This document shows positions 25,730 to 33,800 of a stretch of 64,000 bases of DNA, one piece after another. Position numbers and translations under genes: made by a program. A model generated the notes under the pieces. It was not told where the DNA came from and did not search any database. It was given only the letters and a program-made list of their open reading frames with translations. The stretch is from contig NZ_CP025096.1 of assembly GCF_002831565.1 (NCBI RefSeq), forward strand, positions 6,749,014-6,813,013. Reading direction: 5' to 3'. Position 1 is the first letter of the stretch. Each line of letters begins with the position of its first letter. The stretch is from Spirosoma pollinicola. GTDB taxonomy: Bacteria; Bacteroidota; Bacteroidia; Cytophagales; Spirosomataceae.

Positions 25730-27128
25730 CCTTCGCCCAGGTTGGAATATTGCCTTTTAACTGCTCTAACAAGGCTGACTTACTGACGCGCGACGCCACC
25801 GGATACGGATATATTTTCTTCTGAATAGCTCCTGCCCCTAACCCGAACGTATTGGCTAGTATCAAATCCTGAATCATTTCGCCCGCCTGAGGTGCTACGA
25901 TACTGCCGCCCAGGACTTTACGTTTCCCGAACAGCTTATTCCCCTTAGCCAGATAAAGCCATTGTTTGCCGTAGTCATAATTGTCGATAACGGCCCGGTC
26001 GTCTTCGGCAAAGTCATAGACAATCTTTTCATAAGCGATGCCCTTCTGGGTAAGTTGTACTTCCGAAAGGCCAAAGGTGGCCACTTCGGGGTCGGTGAAG
26101 GTTACCCAGGAGAAGTGGGTGTAGGAAACTTTCTGCTTGAAGGGCGACAGGAAGTTATTGATAAGAATAGGTGCCTGCATTTCGGGGGTGTGCGAAAAGT
26201 AAAGCTGGCCCGTTACGTCGCCGATAGCATAGACCCGAGAGTTGGTCGTTTGCAGGTAATCATTCAGCTTTAGCTTGCCGGATTCAGTCTCGATGCTGGC
26301 GGCTTCGGGTTGTAAGGCATCTACGTTGACCTGACGGCCAATGGCGACCAGCACCGCATCGAAGGCAAGTTGACTTTTTAGGCCAGCTGTATCTTCCAGG
26401 ATGGCACTGGTAGCCGATTCAAACGCGATAAGCTTCGTTTGTAGCCTAACGTCGATACCCTCGCTGGTCAGTCGATCCAGTAACAGCGTAGACACCTCCG
26501 GCGACTCGTTATCCAGAATCTGCTCACCCGACTGAACGACAGTAACCTGCGACCCAAGCCGATGAAACGCCTGACCCAGTTCAATGGCAACCGGTCCTCC
26601 CCCAACGACCAGCAGCCGATTTGGCAAGGTATCCATCGAAAAAATTGTCTGATTATCATGCAAGACGACCTGTTCAACGCCCGGAACCTGAAGTTGAACA
26701 GGCTGCGAACCGGTGGCAATGACAATCCGCCTGGCCGTGAAGGTCTCACCAGCCGCTTCCACACGATCTTTTCCTGTAAAGCGGGCTGTACCGATCACTA
26801 CGTCGACGCCCTGCTTGCGAAAGAAATCCGCATTTTCATGCTTTCGGATCAGCGCAATTCGCTCCTGAATGTACTGCTTAACGCGCTCGAAATCTAGTTT
26901 GCCGGTAGTTGTCAGCCCAAATTCCTGGGCCGTTTTCGCCTGATGGATCAGCCGGGAAACGTGAATGAGTGCCTTGCTGGGTACGCAGCCCGTATTCAGG
27001 CATTCGCCCCCAATGTTCTGGGCATCCTTTTCAATGAACAGCACTCTGAAACCCAGTTCGTGCATGGTCAGGCCAATGCTAAGACCACCCGAACCGGTAC
27101 CAATGACTAGTAAATCATATCGTTTCAT
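25707..27128 (-). CDS. FAD-dependent disulfide oxidoreductase (mercuric reductase-like)
   Basis: A 473-residue flavoprotein from the ATG at 27128 (MKRYDLLVIGTGSGGLSIGL). The redox disulfide is C-L-N-T-G-C (Cys 43 and Cys 48) in GGECLNTGCVPSK; NAD site VVGGGPVAIELGQAF; second FAD site YAIGDVTGQLYF. The C-terminal His-Glu pair of lipoamide dehydrogenase is replaced: the helix start reads KKIYPYPVASRVSK. The vicinal Cys pair of true MerA is absent. It begins 7 bases after the ArsS stop codon and is in the same operon, so it may reduce a thiol or an arsenic intermediate there. Calling it a mercuric reductase would be unsafe. Confidence 0.85.
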   Translation of the reverse strand: MKRYDLLVIGTGSGGLSIGLTMHELGFRVLFIEKDAQNIGGECLNTGCVPSKALIHVSRLIHQAKTAQEFGLTTTGKLDFERVKQYIQERIALIRKHENADFFRKQGVDVVIGTARFTGKDRVEAAGETFTARRIVIATGSQPVQLQVPGVEQVVLHDNQTIFSMDTLPNRLLVVGGGPVAIELGQAFHRLGSQVTVVQSGEQILDNESPEVSTLLLDRLTSEGIDVRLQTKLIAFESATSAILEDTAGLKSQLAFDAVLVAIGRQVNVDALQPEAASIETESGKLKLNDYLQTTNSRVYAIGDVTGQLYFSHTPEMQAPILINNFLSPFKQKVSYTHFSWVTFTDPEVATFGLSEVQLTQKGIAYEKIVYDFAEDDRAVIDNYDYGKQWLYLAKGNKLFGKRKVLGGSIVAPQAGEMIQDLILANTFGLGAGAIQKKIYPYPVASRVSKSALLEQLKGNIPTWAKAILRWLY

Positions 27129-27135
27129 AGGTTTT

Positions 27136-28182
27136 TCAGGCAGTTGTGCCCCCACAACTTGATCCCGCTCCCGCCGTGCAACCGTAACAGTGCTTGTTAA
27201 CAACCACGGCACGTTGGTTCAATACAGGCTCATCGAAATTCCGAACGTGCTGCACCGGGCTGGCGACTTTTAAATCCAGCATCTGGTTGAAGTCACAATC
27301 ATAAATAAACCCGTCCCAGCTAATGGAAAGCGTGTTTCGGCACATTACGCCCGCAGCTGCTGTCGGGTTAAAGCTATTAACCAGCTTCTCCATGTAGTTA
27401 TCATAATTGCCCGACGAAATCAGGTAATCGAGGTAGCGACTGATAGGAATATTGGTAATGGCGTAGAGATCGTTAAAAACAATGCCGAACTCATCCAGTA
27501 GCACCCGCTTGAACTGGCGTTTCAGGCTCTCCTGCGAACCGGGCAAAAAAGCCCCGTTGGGATTATACACCAGATTGAGCAACAGACCTGAATCAGGTTG
27601 CCCGTATCCAACAGCATTGAGCATCCGCAACGCCCGAATGGAACTATCAAAAACGCCTTTGCCCCGCTGCCGGTCGGTTTTGTCGGCATTATAAAAGGGC
27701 AGCGAGCTTACTACTTCGACCTGATGTTCTCGAAAAAACTCAGGCAAATCGTGGTATTTAGGATTGGCGACAATAATGGTCAGATTACAACGCACCATGA
27801 CCTTTCGTCCCAGCTTACGGATTTCCTCGACGAACCAACGAAAATCCGGATTCATTTCGGGCGCACCACCGGTCAGATCGACCGTTGGGATAGTCGTTTT
27901 GGCCAGCGCATCGAGGCACTGCTGCATCGTTTCACGGGTCATAATTTCCTGACGGTCGGGGCCGGCATCGACGTGGCAATGTTTACAGACCTGATTACAC
28001 ATCTTCCCCACATTGACCTGAAAAACAGCCGGTTCGAGCGGTTGTAATGGAAACAGTCCGGCTTCTGCCAGTTTCTGATGAAACGGCGGCAGTTTTAACG
28101 TATCAGCAACTTCGCTCTGCAATGATTGCAACTGAACGGCAGAGTTGGCTAAGGGGTGTCCGCTGGCTTTAAGGGATTTCAC
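27136..28182 (-). CDS. arsS: arsenosugar biosynthesis radical SAM protein ArsS
   Basis: A 348-residue radical-SAM enzyme when read from GTG at 28182 (KSLKASGHPLANSAVQLQSL). The frame runs on to 28284 only because it reads through an 8-base tandem repeat, so I reject that start. The cluster motif is C-N-Q-V-C-K-H-C in NVGKMCNQVCKHCHVDAGP. A Cys-rich tail ends the protein (KHCYGCTAGAGSSCGG), as in the ArsS family. Family knowledge: it forms the bond between dimethylarsenic and the adenosyl 5' carbon of SAM, the first arsenosugar step. The Cys positions that are selenocysteine in some relatives are cysteine here. Confidence 0.9.
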   Translation of the reverse strand: MKSLKASGHPLANSAVQLQSLQSEVADTLKLPPFHQKLAEAGLFPLQPLEPAVFQVNVGKMCNQVCKHCHVDAGPDRQEIMTRETMQQCLDALAKTTIPTVDLTGGAPEMNPDFRWFVEEIRKLGRKVMVRCNLTIIVANPKYHDLPEFFREHQVEVVSSLPFYNADKTDRQRGKGVFDSSIRALRMLNAVGYGQPDSGLLLNLVYNPNGAFLPGSQESLKRQFKRVLLDEFGIVFNDLYAITNIPISRYLDYLISSGNYDNYMEKLVNSFNPTAAAGVMCRNTLSISWDGFIYDCDFNQMLDLKVASPVQHVRNFDEPVLNQRAVVVNKHCYGCTAGAGSSCGGTTA

Positions 28183-28190
28183 GTAGTAAA

Positions 28191-28290
28191 GAGTGAAAGA
28201 GTGAAAGAGTGAAAGAGTGAAAGAGTGAATGAGCGAAAGAGCGAAAGAGTGAAATACGTATCTGCATATCACTCTTTCGCTCATTCACTC
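28191..28290. repeat. 8-base tandem repeat and hairpin upstream of arsS
   Basis: Eight units of GAGTGAAA (two of them GAGCGAAA and one GAGTGAAT) span 28191-28254. The last units, 28231-28252, pair with 28269-28290 over 22 positions with two mismatches, loop 16 bases, making a strong stem between the peroxidase-like gene and arsS. Repeat number could vary between strains, and the stem could reduce or time arsS expression. Confidence 0.85.
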
Positions 28291-28295
28291 ATTGA

Positions 28296-28628
28296 TTACA
28301 TGGATATTTCTTTGGCCTTGTTCATCATCTGAACGCCGTGGACCAGCGACGAACCACCCCGAATCGCAGCCGCTACGTGAACAGCCTCCATCATTTCAGC
28401 TTCCGAGCAGCCTTTTTCAAGCGTATCAGTCGTATAGGCATCTATGCAATACGGACATTGGACGGTATGCGCCACCGCCAGCGCAATCAGCGATTTCTCG
28501 CGAGCCGTCAATGCTCCTTCGGCAAATACAGAGCCGTAGTAGGCGAAAAACTTATCGGCCATTTCTTTCTGAAACTCTCCGATATTGCCAAATTTTTTAA
28601 GGTCTTCGGGATTGTAATAGGTTTGCAT
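28296..28628 (-). CDS. arsenosugar biosynthesis-associated peroxidase-like protein (AhpD/CMD family)
   Basis: A 110-residue carboxymuconolactone-decarboxylase-family protein from the ATG at 28628 (MQTYYNPEDLKKFGNIGEF). Redox site C-P-Y-C in AHTVQCPYCIDAYT, with EKSLIALAVAHT before it and VHVAAAIRGGSSLVHGV after, typical of AhpD-like proteins. Family knowledge: this form is the usual companion of ArsS. It is the first gene of the leftward operon peroxidase-like, arsS, flavin oxidoreductase. A role in protecting or reducing the arsenic-thiol intermediates is inferred. Confidence 0.88.
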   Translation of the reverse strand: MQTYYNPEDLKKFGNIGEFQKEMADKFFAYYGSVFAEGALTAREKSLIALAVAHTVQCPYCIDAYTTDTLEKGCSEAEMMEAVHVAAAIRGGSSLVHGVQMMNKAKEISM

Positions 28629-28837
28629 AGGATTTGGTTCGTCTTTATTAAGCATACATAGAACTCAGAAATACCTGATTAGTTTTCGCTTAAAAAGCAC
28701 GAATCCCAACCAGGTAGTAAGCTTGATTTTGTAAACATACAATTGCCGTAGTGATTGTGTATCGTCCTAAAATAAGTTGACCGTTTTGAGTTAGTCCGGT
28801 TATACGTTTACCCTTTTCTTCTTAGTCCGAATTTACA

Positions 28838-29737
28838 CTATTTTTTCTCCCCTGAAGTTGGAGGTTTATAATAGTTCTTCCAACGGCGTTCCAGGGGGCC
28901 ATGGCCATTATGGGCCACGTCAGGGCTCAGCATATTGCAACTCAGATGTGGCCGCTTGTAATTATACAGGAACACCCCATTCTCTAACAAGGTATAGGCT
29001 TCTTCAAGGGAGCGAACGGGTTGTTGGCTCAAATACTCTTGTTTCATAATACCATTGATCCGCTCGGCAATTGAGTTCTCTAATGGATCAGAGTTTTCAG
29101 TCATACTAATCCGAATATGATACGTATCGACTGCCTGCGTATACTCATCACAACAATACTGAATGCCCCGGTCGCTATGATGAATTAAGTCAGGACCCAT
29201 CCGTTTGGTAATCTGCTTGAGAGCCATTTCTAAAGCTCGCCGAGAGTGAACCGCTTCTAAACTGGCCGCTACGGCGAAGCCCATGATCCGGCGAGAATAG
29301 GCATCGGTAATAAACGAGATATACAGATAACCAGCCTCCGTTAACCAGTACGTTATGTCGGCGACCCAAACCTGGTTGGGTCGTAGAATGGTAAGATTCT
29401 TAATCAGGTTTGGGTATTTGCGAAACCGATGTCGAGAAAAAGTCGTGATCATCTTTCGTCTACGCTTTCTGATTAACAGGCCATTAGCTGCCAACAAGTC
29501 GAATAATGCATCCCGACCCATTTTTATTCCCCTTTCCAACATTCCTGCTTTAATAAGGTCATAAAGTTTCTTGCCGCCAATGCGAGGATGATCCGTTCGT
29601 ACTTTTTCCACTAATTCCAGCACTTGTTTGTCTGCCTCCTCCCCGGTTATCAACCTATGTGTATGCTGATAGTAAGCCTGCCGACTAAACCCAAACAACC
29701 CACCGATCCGCCTTAGGCGAATATGCGGATGGCTCAC
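28838..29737 (-). CDS. IS3 transposase OrfB (DDE integrase domain)
   Basis: A 299-residue IS3 OrfB. The GTG at 29737 is only a formal start; the real product is probably OrfAB made by frameshifting. DDE residues: D in VWVADITYW, D in IHHSDRGIQYC, E in NSIAERINGIMKQE. HTH_21 region near the start (FGFSRQAYYQHTHRL), and the end carries NYKRPHLSCNMLSP. All catalytic residues look intact. Confidence 0.9.
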   Translation of the reverse strand: MSHPHIRLRRIGGLFGFSRQAYYQHTHRLITGEEADKQVLELVEKVRTDHPRIGGKKLYDLIKAGMLERGIKMGRDALFDLLAANGLLIRKRRRKMITTFSRHRFRKYPNLIKNLTILRPNQVWVADITYWLTEAGYLYISFITDAYSRRIMGFAVAASLEAVHSRRALEMALKQITKRMGPDLIHHSDRGIQYCCDEYTQAVDTYHIRISMTENSDPLENSIAERINGIMKQEYLSQQPVRSLEEAYTLLENGVFLYNYKRPHLSCNMLSPDVAHNGHGPLERRWKNYYKPPTSGEKK

Positions 29738-30138
29738 TCGAAGGAGTTGGATTGCTTGGTATCGGACTTTTTTTCAATAGCGATGCCCAGCTCCTGCTCG
29801 GCAACCCGGATGACGGTGGTGTAATAAATTACCTGGAGTTCAGCTTGTTCAAGCTCTTTCTTAAGTTGCTTGACTTGACCAGCTAACTCATCGGCTTTCA
29901 AAGCCATCCGCTCAACCAGAGTTGGGGGTGGCTGCTGACTGGCTTGCTTCATGACGTCTTGGCGCTGGAAGTTCTCGTGGCGTACTCGGTCCAGCCACTT
30001 CCTAACAGTATGGCGGGTCAAAACGTTAAACTTGGCCATCGCCTGGGGAATGGTCAGCCGACCCAGGTTAATCTCTTCAACCATTTGACGCATCTTGAGC
30101 TCATGCGCCTGAGTACGAAGCAAAAATAAGTGGTCCAT
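29734..30138 (-). CDS. IS3 transposase OrfA (HTH)
   Basis: A 134-residue OrfA: an HTH part (EEINLGRLTIPQAMAKFNVL, then TRHTVRKWLDRVRHENF) and a leucine-zipper-like coiled coil (ADELAGQVKQLKKELEQAEL) for multimerisation. Its stop overlaps the formal start of OrfB. The A-run near its end allows a -1 shift into OrfB. Confidence 0.88.
   Translation of the reverse strand: MDHLFLLRTQAHELKMRQMVEEINLGRLTIPQAMAKFNVLTRHTVRKWLDRVRHENFQRQDVMKQASQQPPPTLVERMALKADELAGQVKQLKKELEQAELQVIYYTTVIRVAEQELGIAIEKKSDTKQSNSFE
29767..29775 (-). other. -1 programmed frameshift site in the IS3 element
   Basis: On the minus strand the sequence reads GAA AAA AAG, i.e. the classic A-AAA-AAG slippery site. Slipping back one base gives GTC CGA TAC CAA..., which runs without a stop through the orfA end directly into OrfB. 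The fusion would be OrfAB, the active transposase of this family. Confidence 0.75.
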
Positions 30139-30172
30139 CTGCTTGGAGTGATGGTAAACCTATTTTAGGACA

Positions 30173-30492
30173 AGACATAACTCAGTAGAAACTGAAACCT
30201 CCTTTTGAAGCAGGCTATTGGCTCGCCTAAGGCAGCGAAGTCAATCCTTATTGAGTTACTCCCCTTTCAATATAGATTCGTATCACTTAGCTATTAATAA
30301 ATTTTTTTGCAGAAAGGTTAATGCTTTTATCCCTTAAATAAAACGCTTCGTCCGCAAATAGCATGGGTTGGTCCCCAAACAGAAAACAAATTCAAAACCA
30401 CTGTAATTGTCTGGTAATTAAGGACAACCAACTACCCACTTAAAATCGCCATATTTGATTATAGGGTAATTTATTCCCTACCTCAATCACGT
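30173..30492. other. AT-rich intergenic region, no gene supported
   Basis: About 320 bases between the IS3 end and the first gene of the conjugative-element fragment. I see no conserved frame. A TTTG at 30454-30457 could be a -33 promoter element for the next gene, but no good -7 element lies at the right distance. No attachment-site repeat is visible. Confidence 0.5.
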
Positions 30493-30882
30493 ATGGAAAC
30501 AAATCATTTTTCGCTTCGACTTAGCAGCCTTACGGCTGATTTGCCTATCAATGCCGATCAGCAGCAGTCAGCCGTAACCGCTGCCCAAAATACCTTCGAG
30601 GAGTTGCGTCGACAGGGAGTACCCCTTCATCAAGCCATCGAAAATGCCGAGTCGGTGTTACTCGAAACGATCACGCCGACCCTGGATGCCGCCAGTCGCC
30701 TAAAAGATATTCTGGCCAACGATTTTGAGCCGCAGCCCGAGCTGGCTAGCTCTCCCCATTTTCCTATTCTGCTCCAGAAATTCATGCCTATGTTGGTAGA
30801 GTCAGAGAGCCGGTTGGCAAATGCCTTCATCGTTGGATTAGTCAGTGAGTACCGCGATAAACATTTGACCAATGGCTTATAA
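30493..30882 (+). CDS. hypothetical protein preceding the methyltransferase-helicase
   Basis: A 129-residue, mostly helical, acidic protein (TAAQNTFEELRRQGVPLHQA, later RLKDILANDFEPQPEL and LLQKFMPMLVESESRL). No known motif and no signal or membrane segment. Its last 11 bases overlap the start of the 1686-residue gene, so the two are translationally coupled and probably work together. Family unknown. Confidence 0.65.
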   Translation: METNHFSLRLSSLTADLPINADQQQSAVTAAQNTFEELRRQGVPLHQAIENAESVLLETITPTLDAASRLKDILANDFEPQPELASSPHFPILLQKFMPMLVESESRLANAFIVGLVSEYRDKHLTNGL

Positions 30883-33800
30883 TCATCGCGCGCACCTGGC
30901 CGCCAACCTGGAGGCCCTACGACTAGCGTTTCTGGTCGACCAGCGGAGCAAATCCGGCAACCCGGTTGAATTGACTGCCGAAGAACGCAATACACTAGCG
31001 GCTTATAGTGGTTTCGGTGCCTTAAAATCGGTTTTACTACCGGTCGAAAATGATACCCTTTGGACGACTGCCCTGGATAATCAGTTGCGTCCGGGTGTTC
31101 AGCAGCTACACAAGCTACTAGCGGAGGCCGCTGGTGATCGGGCGGAGGATTTTCTATCGGGTATCCGGAACAACGTCATGTCTGGGTTTTATACGCCCCC
31201 CCAGATCGTTGAGCAGTTAGGTAAGGGACTGGCCAGCGTGATGGGTTCTACACCCATTCAGTATTTAGACCCATCAGCTGGAACGGGCATCTTTCCTCAG
31301 GCTTTTGCCCAGGGTGGTCTGGCCATCGGTTCCGCGCAGTTAATCGAAAAAGATCCCGCGACCGCCCTGGTCCTCAAAGCCCTCTACCCACAGTACACGG
31401 TTGAAAATAAAGGGTTTGAAGAGAGCGGCCGTAAGCTCAATGATCGCTTCGATCTGGTGGCCAGCAACATCCCGTTTGGTAACGTCGCCATCTGGGACGA
31501 GGCCCTGGCTAACAGTAAGGACAAGCAACGCCGGGGAGCCTGCGCCCGGCTACATACCTATTTCAGCGTCAAAAGTGTAGACTGTCTTCGGGAAGGCGGT
31601 GTAGCGGCCATCCTGACCACGGATGCCCTGCTTAACTCTCCGGCTAATGAACCGGTGCGTCAGTACCTGATGAAGACCTGCGATCTGGTCTCAGCAGTTC
31701 GACTACCTCACAACCTGTTTACCGACTTTGCCGGCACAAGTGTAGGAAGCGACGTAATTCTGCTTCAAAAACGAAGCGGTAAAACGGCCCTGACTGATCA
31801 GGAAAAGAAATTCATCCGGTTCAGCGTAAGCCCAGCAAAGACGGTTGTCAACGAACTCTTCATTAAGGGTGAAAACATCGTGGCTACTAGCCAAAAACTA
31901 GACACCGACCAGTACGGCAAAGCCGCCCTGATCTATGAGCACCAGGGCGGTATCGATGAGATCGCCCGGCAGCTTGGTCGCTACGTAGGGGACGATATGG
32001 CCCGAACCTTTCGGCAGCAAAGCTTTGAGCAGCATAGGATGGAGCCTACCATCCAGCGTGTTCAGCCGAGCCGGGCCGCCGACCGCTCCGCAACACCCCT
32101 GTTTGTGCAGGGAGAGTTGTTCGCCATGAACGTCCCCGCTCCGGCTTTACCTCGTCCCTTAACGCTGCCATTGGAAGATTTCCACCAGCCGGGGAGTCTG
32201 ATCTACCAACAGGGCGAAGTAGGCCGGTTAGCGTCTGATCTAAAAACGCTGGAAACCCTACCTGGACAGGTAGACCATTCAAGGCTGGGTGCCATGCTCC
32301 AGATTCGGGATGCCTACGAGCGGTTATACCGCCGGGAAACGGATTCCCAGCAGCCACAACCCGAATTACGCCTGTCACTCAATACGGCTTATGGTGCCTT
32401 TATAACGCGTTATGGAGCCATTAACGAAGGCAAAAATGCGGGCCTGGCTCTACTCGATCCCGATGGCCGCAGCCTACTGGCGCTCGAAAATACTGACGCC
32501 AATAAACAGTTTGTCAGGGCTGATATTTTCAATCAGCCGGTCAGCATCCAACAGGCAAAAGTAGAGCAGTTTACGGCCCAAGATGCACTAACCGCCTGCC
32601 TGAGCAAACTGGGAAGGGTCGATATAGAGTACCTTCAGGAACTGACCAAGTTAACCAGGCCCCAGCTGATCAAAGACCTGGAAGGACAGATTATTTATAA
32701 TCCGTTAGAGCAGCAATACCAGACGCCAACAACGCTGGTCAGTGGGAACGTAGTGGAGAAGCTGGAAGCGATGGAAGCACTGGCCGCTGATCCACTGGCC
32801 GGGCCTGCGCTCAAGGCACTGCGTGAAGGTCAGCCCACGCCAATCAGTTTCGATGAACTGGACTTTAATCTTGGGGAACGCTGGATTCCTACCGAAGTAT
32901 ACGAGCAGTTCGCCAAGAATCTGTTCGGTAGTAATGTGACGGTTACGTATCTACCCTCAACCGACGAATTCAGCGTCGATCTGCCATCGTGGGGCTATAA
33001 GAACGCGACCATCACCCAGCAGTACGCCGTGCAGGGGCAGTTCCGGATGTACGACGGTCTAACCCTGATGGAATATGCGTTGTACAATACAACGCCCAAC
33101 ATCAATAAGGAAGGGCCGGACGGAGCAAAGATGCTCGACAACGAAGCGACCCAGCTGGCCGCGACAAAAATTGAGCAGATCCGTACCGCCTTTGTCGAAT
33201 GGCTACCCACTCAGAACCCGCAGCTGAAGCAGGACCTGGCCGACCGATACAACCGGTTGTACAACTGTTTTGTCAAACCCCAGCACGATGGCACGCATCA
33301 GCAGTTTCCTGATTTGAATTTAAAAGGGCTGGGTATTCCGGGCTTATACGGATCGCAGAAAGATGTGACCTGGATGCTGTTACAAAACGGTGGAGGTATC
33401 GCCGATCACGAAGTCGGCACCGGCAAAACGCTCATCATGACGGTGGCGTCTTACGAAATGAAGCGGTTAGGACTGGTCAACAAACCCATGATCCTGGCTA
33501 TGAAAGCTAACGTCAACCAGATTGCCGAAACCTACCGAACGGCCTATCCAAATGCCAAGCTGCTTTACCCTGGCCAGGATGACTTCACGCCAGCTAACCG
33601 GGAACGATTTTTGAACTCGATTAAAAACGGAGCCTGGGATTGTATCATCCTAACCCATGATCAGTTTGCGCGTATTCCCCAGGCCCCTGATGTGCAGCAG
33701 AAAGTCATGCGCGACGAGCTGCGTAATCTGGAGAAAGATTTAAAGACGATTGAGAAAACGGGAGGCACCATATCTAAATCTCTTCTGAAAGGATTAGAGA

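Larger units (their letters stand above)
28763..30172 (-). mobile_element. IS3-family insertion sequence, apparently complete
   Basis: Imperfect 20-base terminal repeats: left CGTCCTAAAATAAGTTGACC from 28763, right end (read on the minus strand from 30172) TGTCCTAAAATAGGTTTACC; four mismatches. Between them lie orfA and orfB of an IS3 transposase, both intact and with a frameshift site. No clear target duplication is seen at the ends, so the exact outer bases may be off by a few. It sits between the arsenosugar operon and the conjugative-element fragment and may have helped form that junction. Confidence 0.85.

Noticed and set aside
28191..28254. Possible CRISPR array
   Set aside because: The units are only 8 bases long and have no spacers between them.
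28183..28284. N-terminal extension of ArsS through the tandem repeat
   Set aside because: The added residues are repeats of HSFTLSLF, an artefact of the 8-base repeat; the GTG at 28182 gives a normal family start.
27136..28628. Selenocysteine codons in ArsS or its partner
   Set aside because: Both proteins have cysteine at the expected places and no in-frame UGA is needed for a full-length product.
28757..30178. Target-site duplication around the IS3 element
   Set aside because: The bases beside the two ends (GTAT against AGAC) do not match, so no duplication can be claimed.
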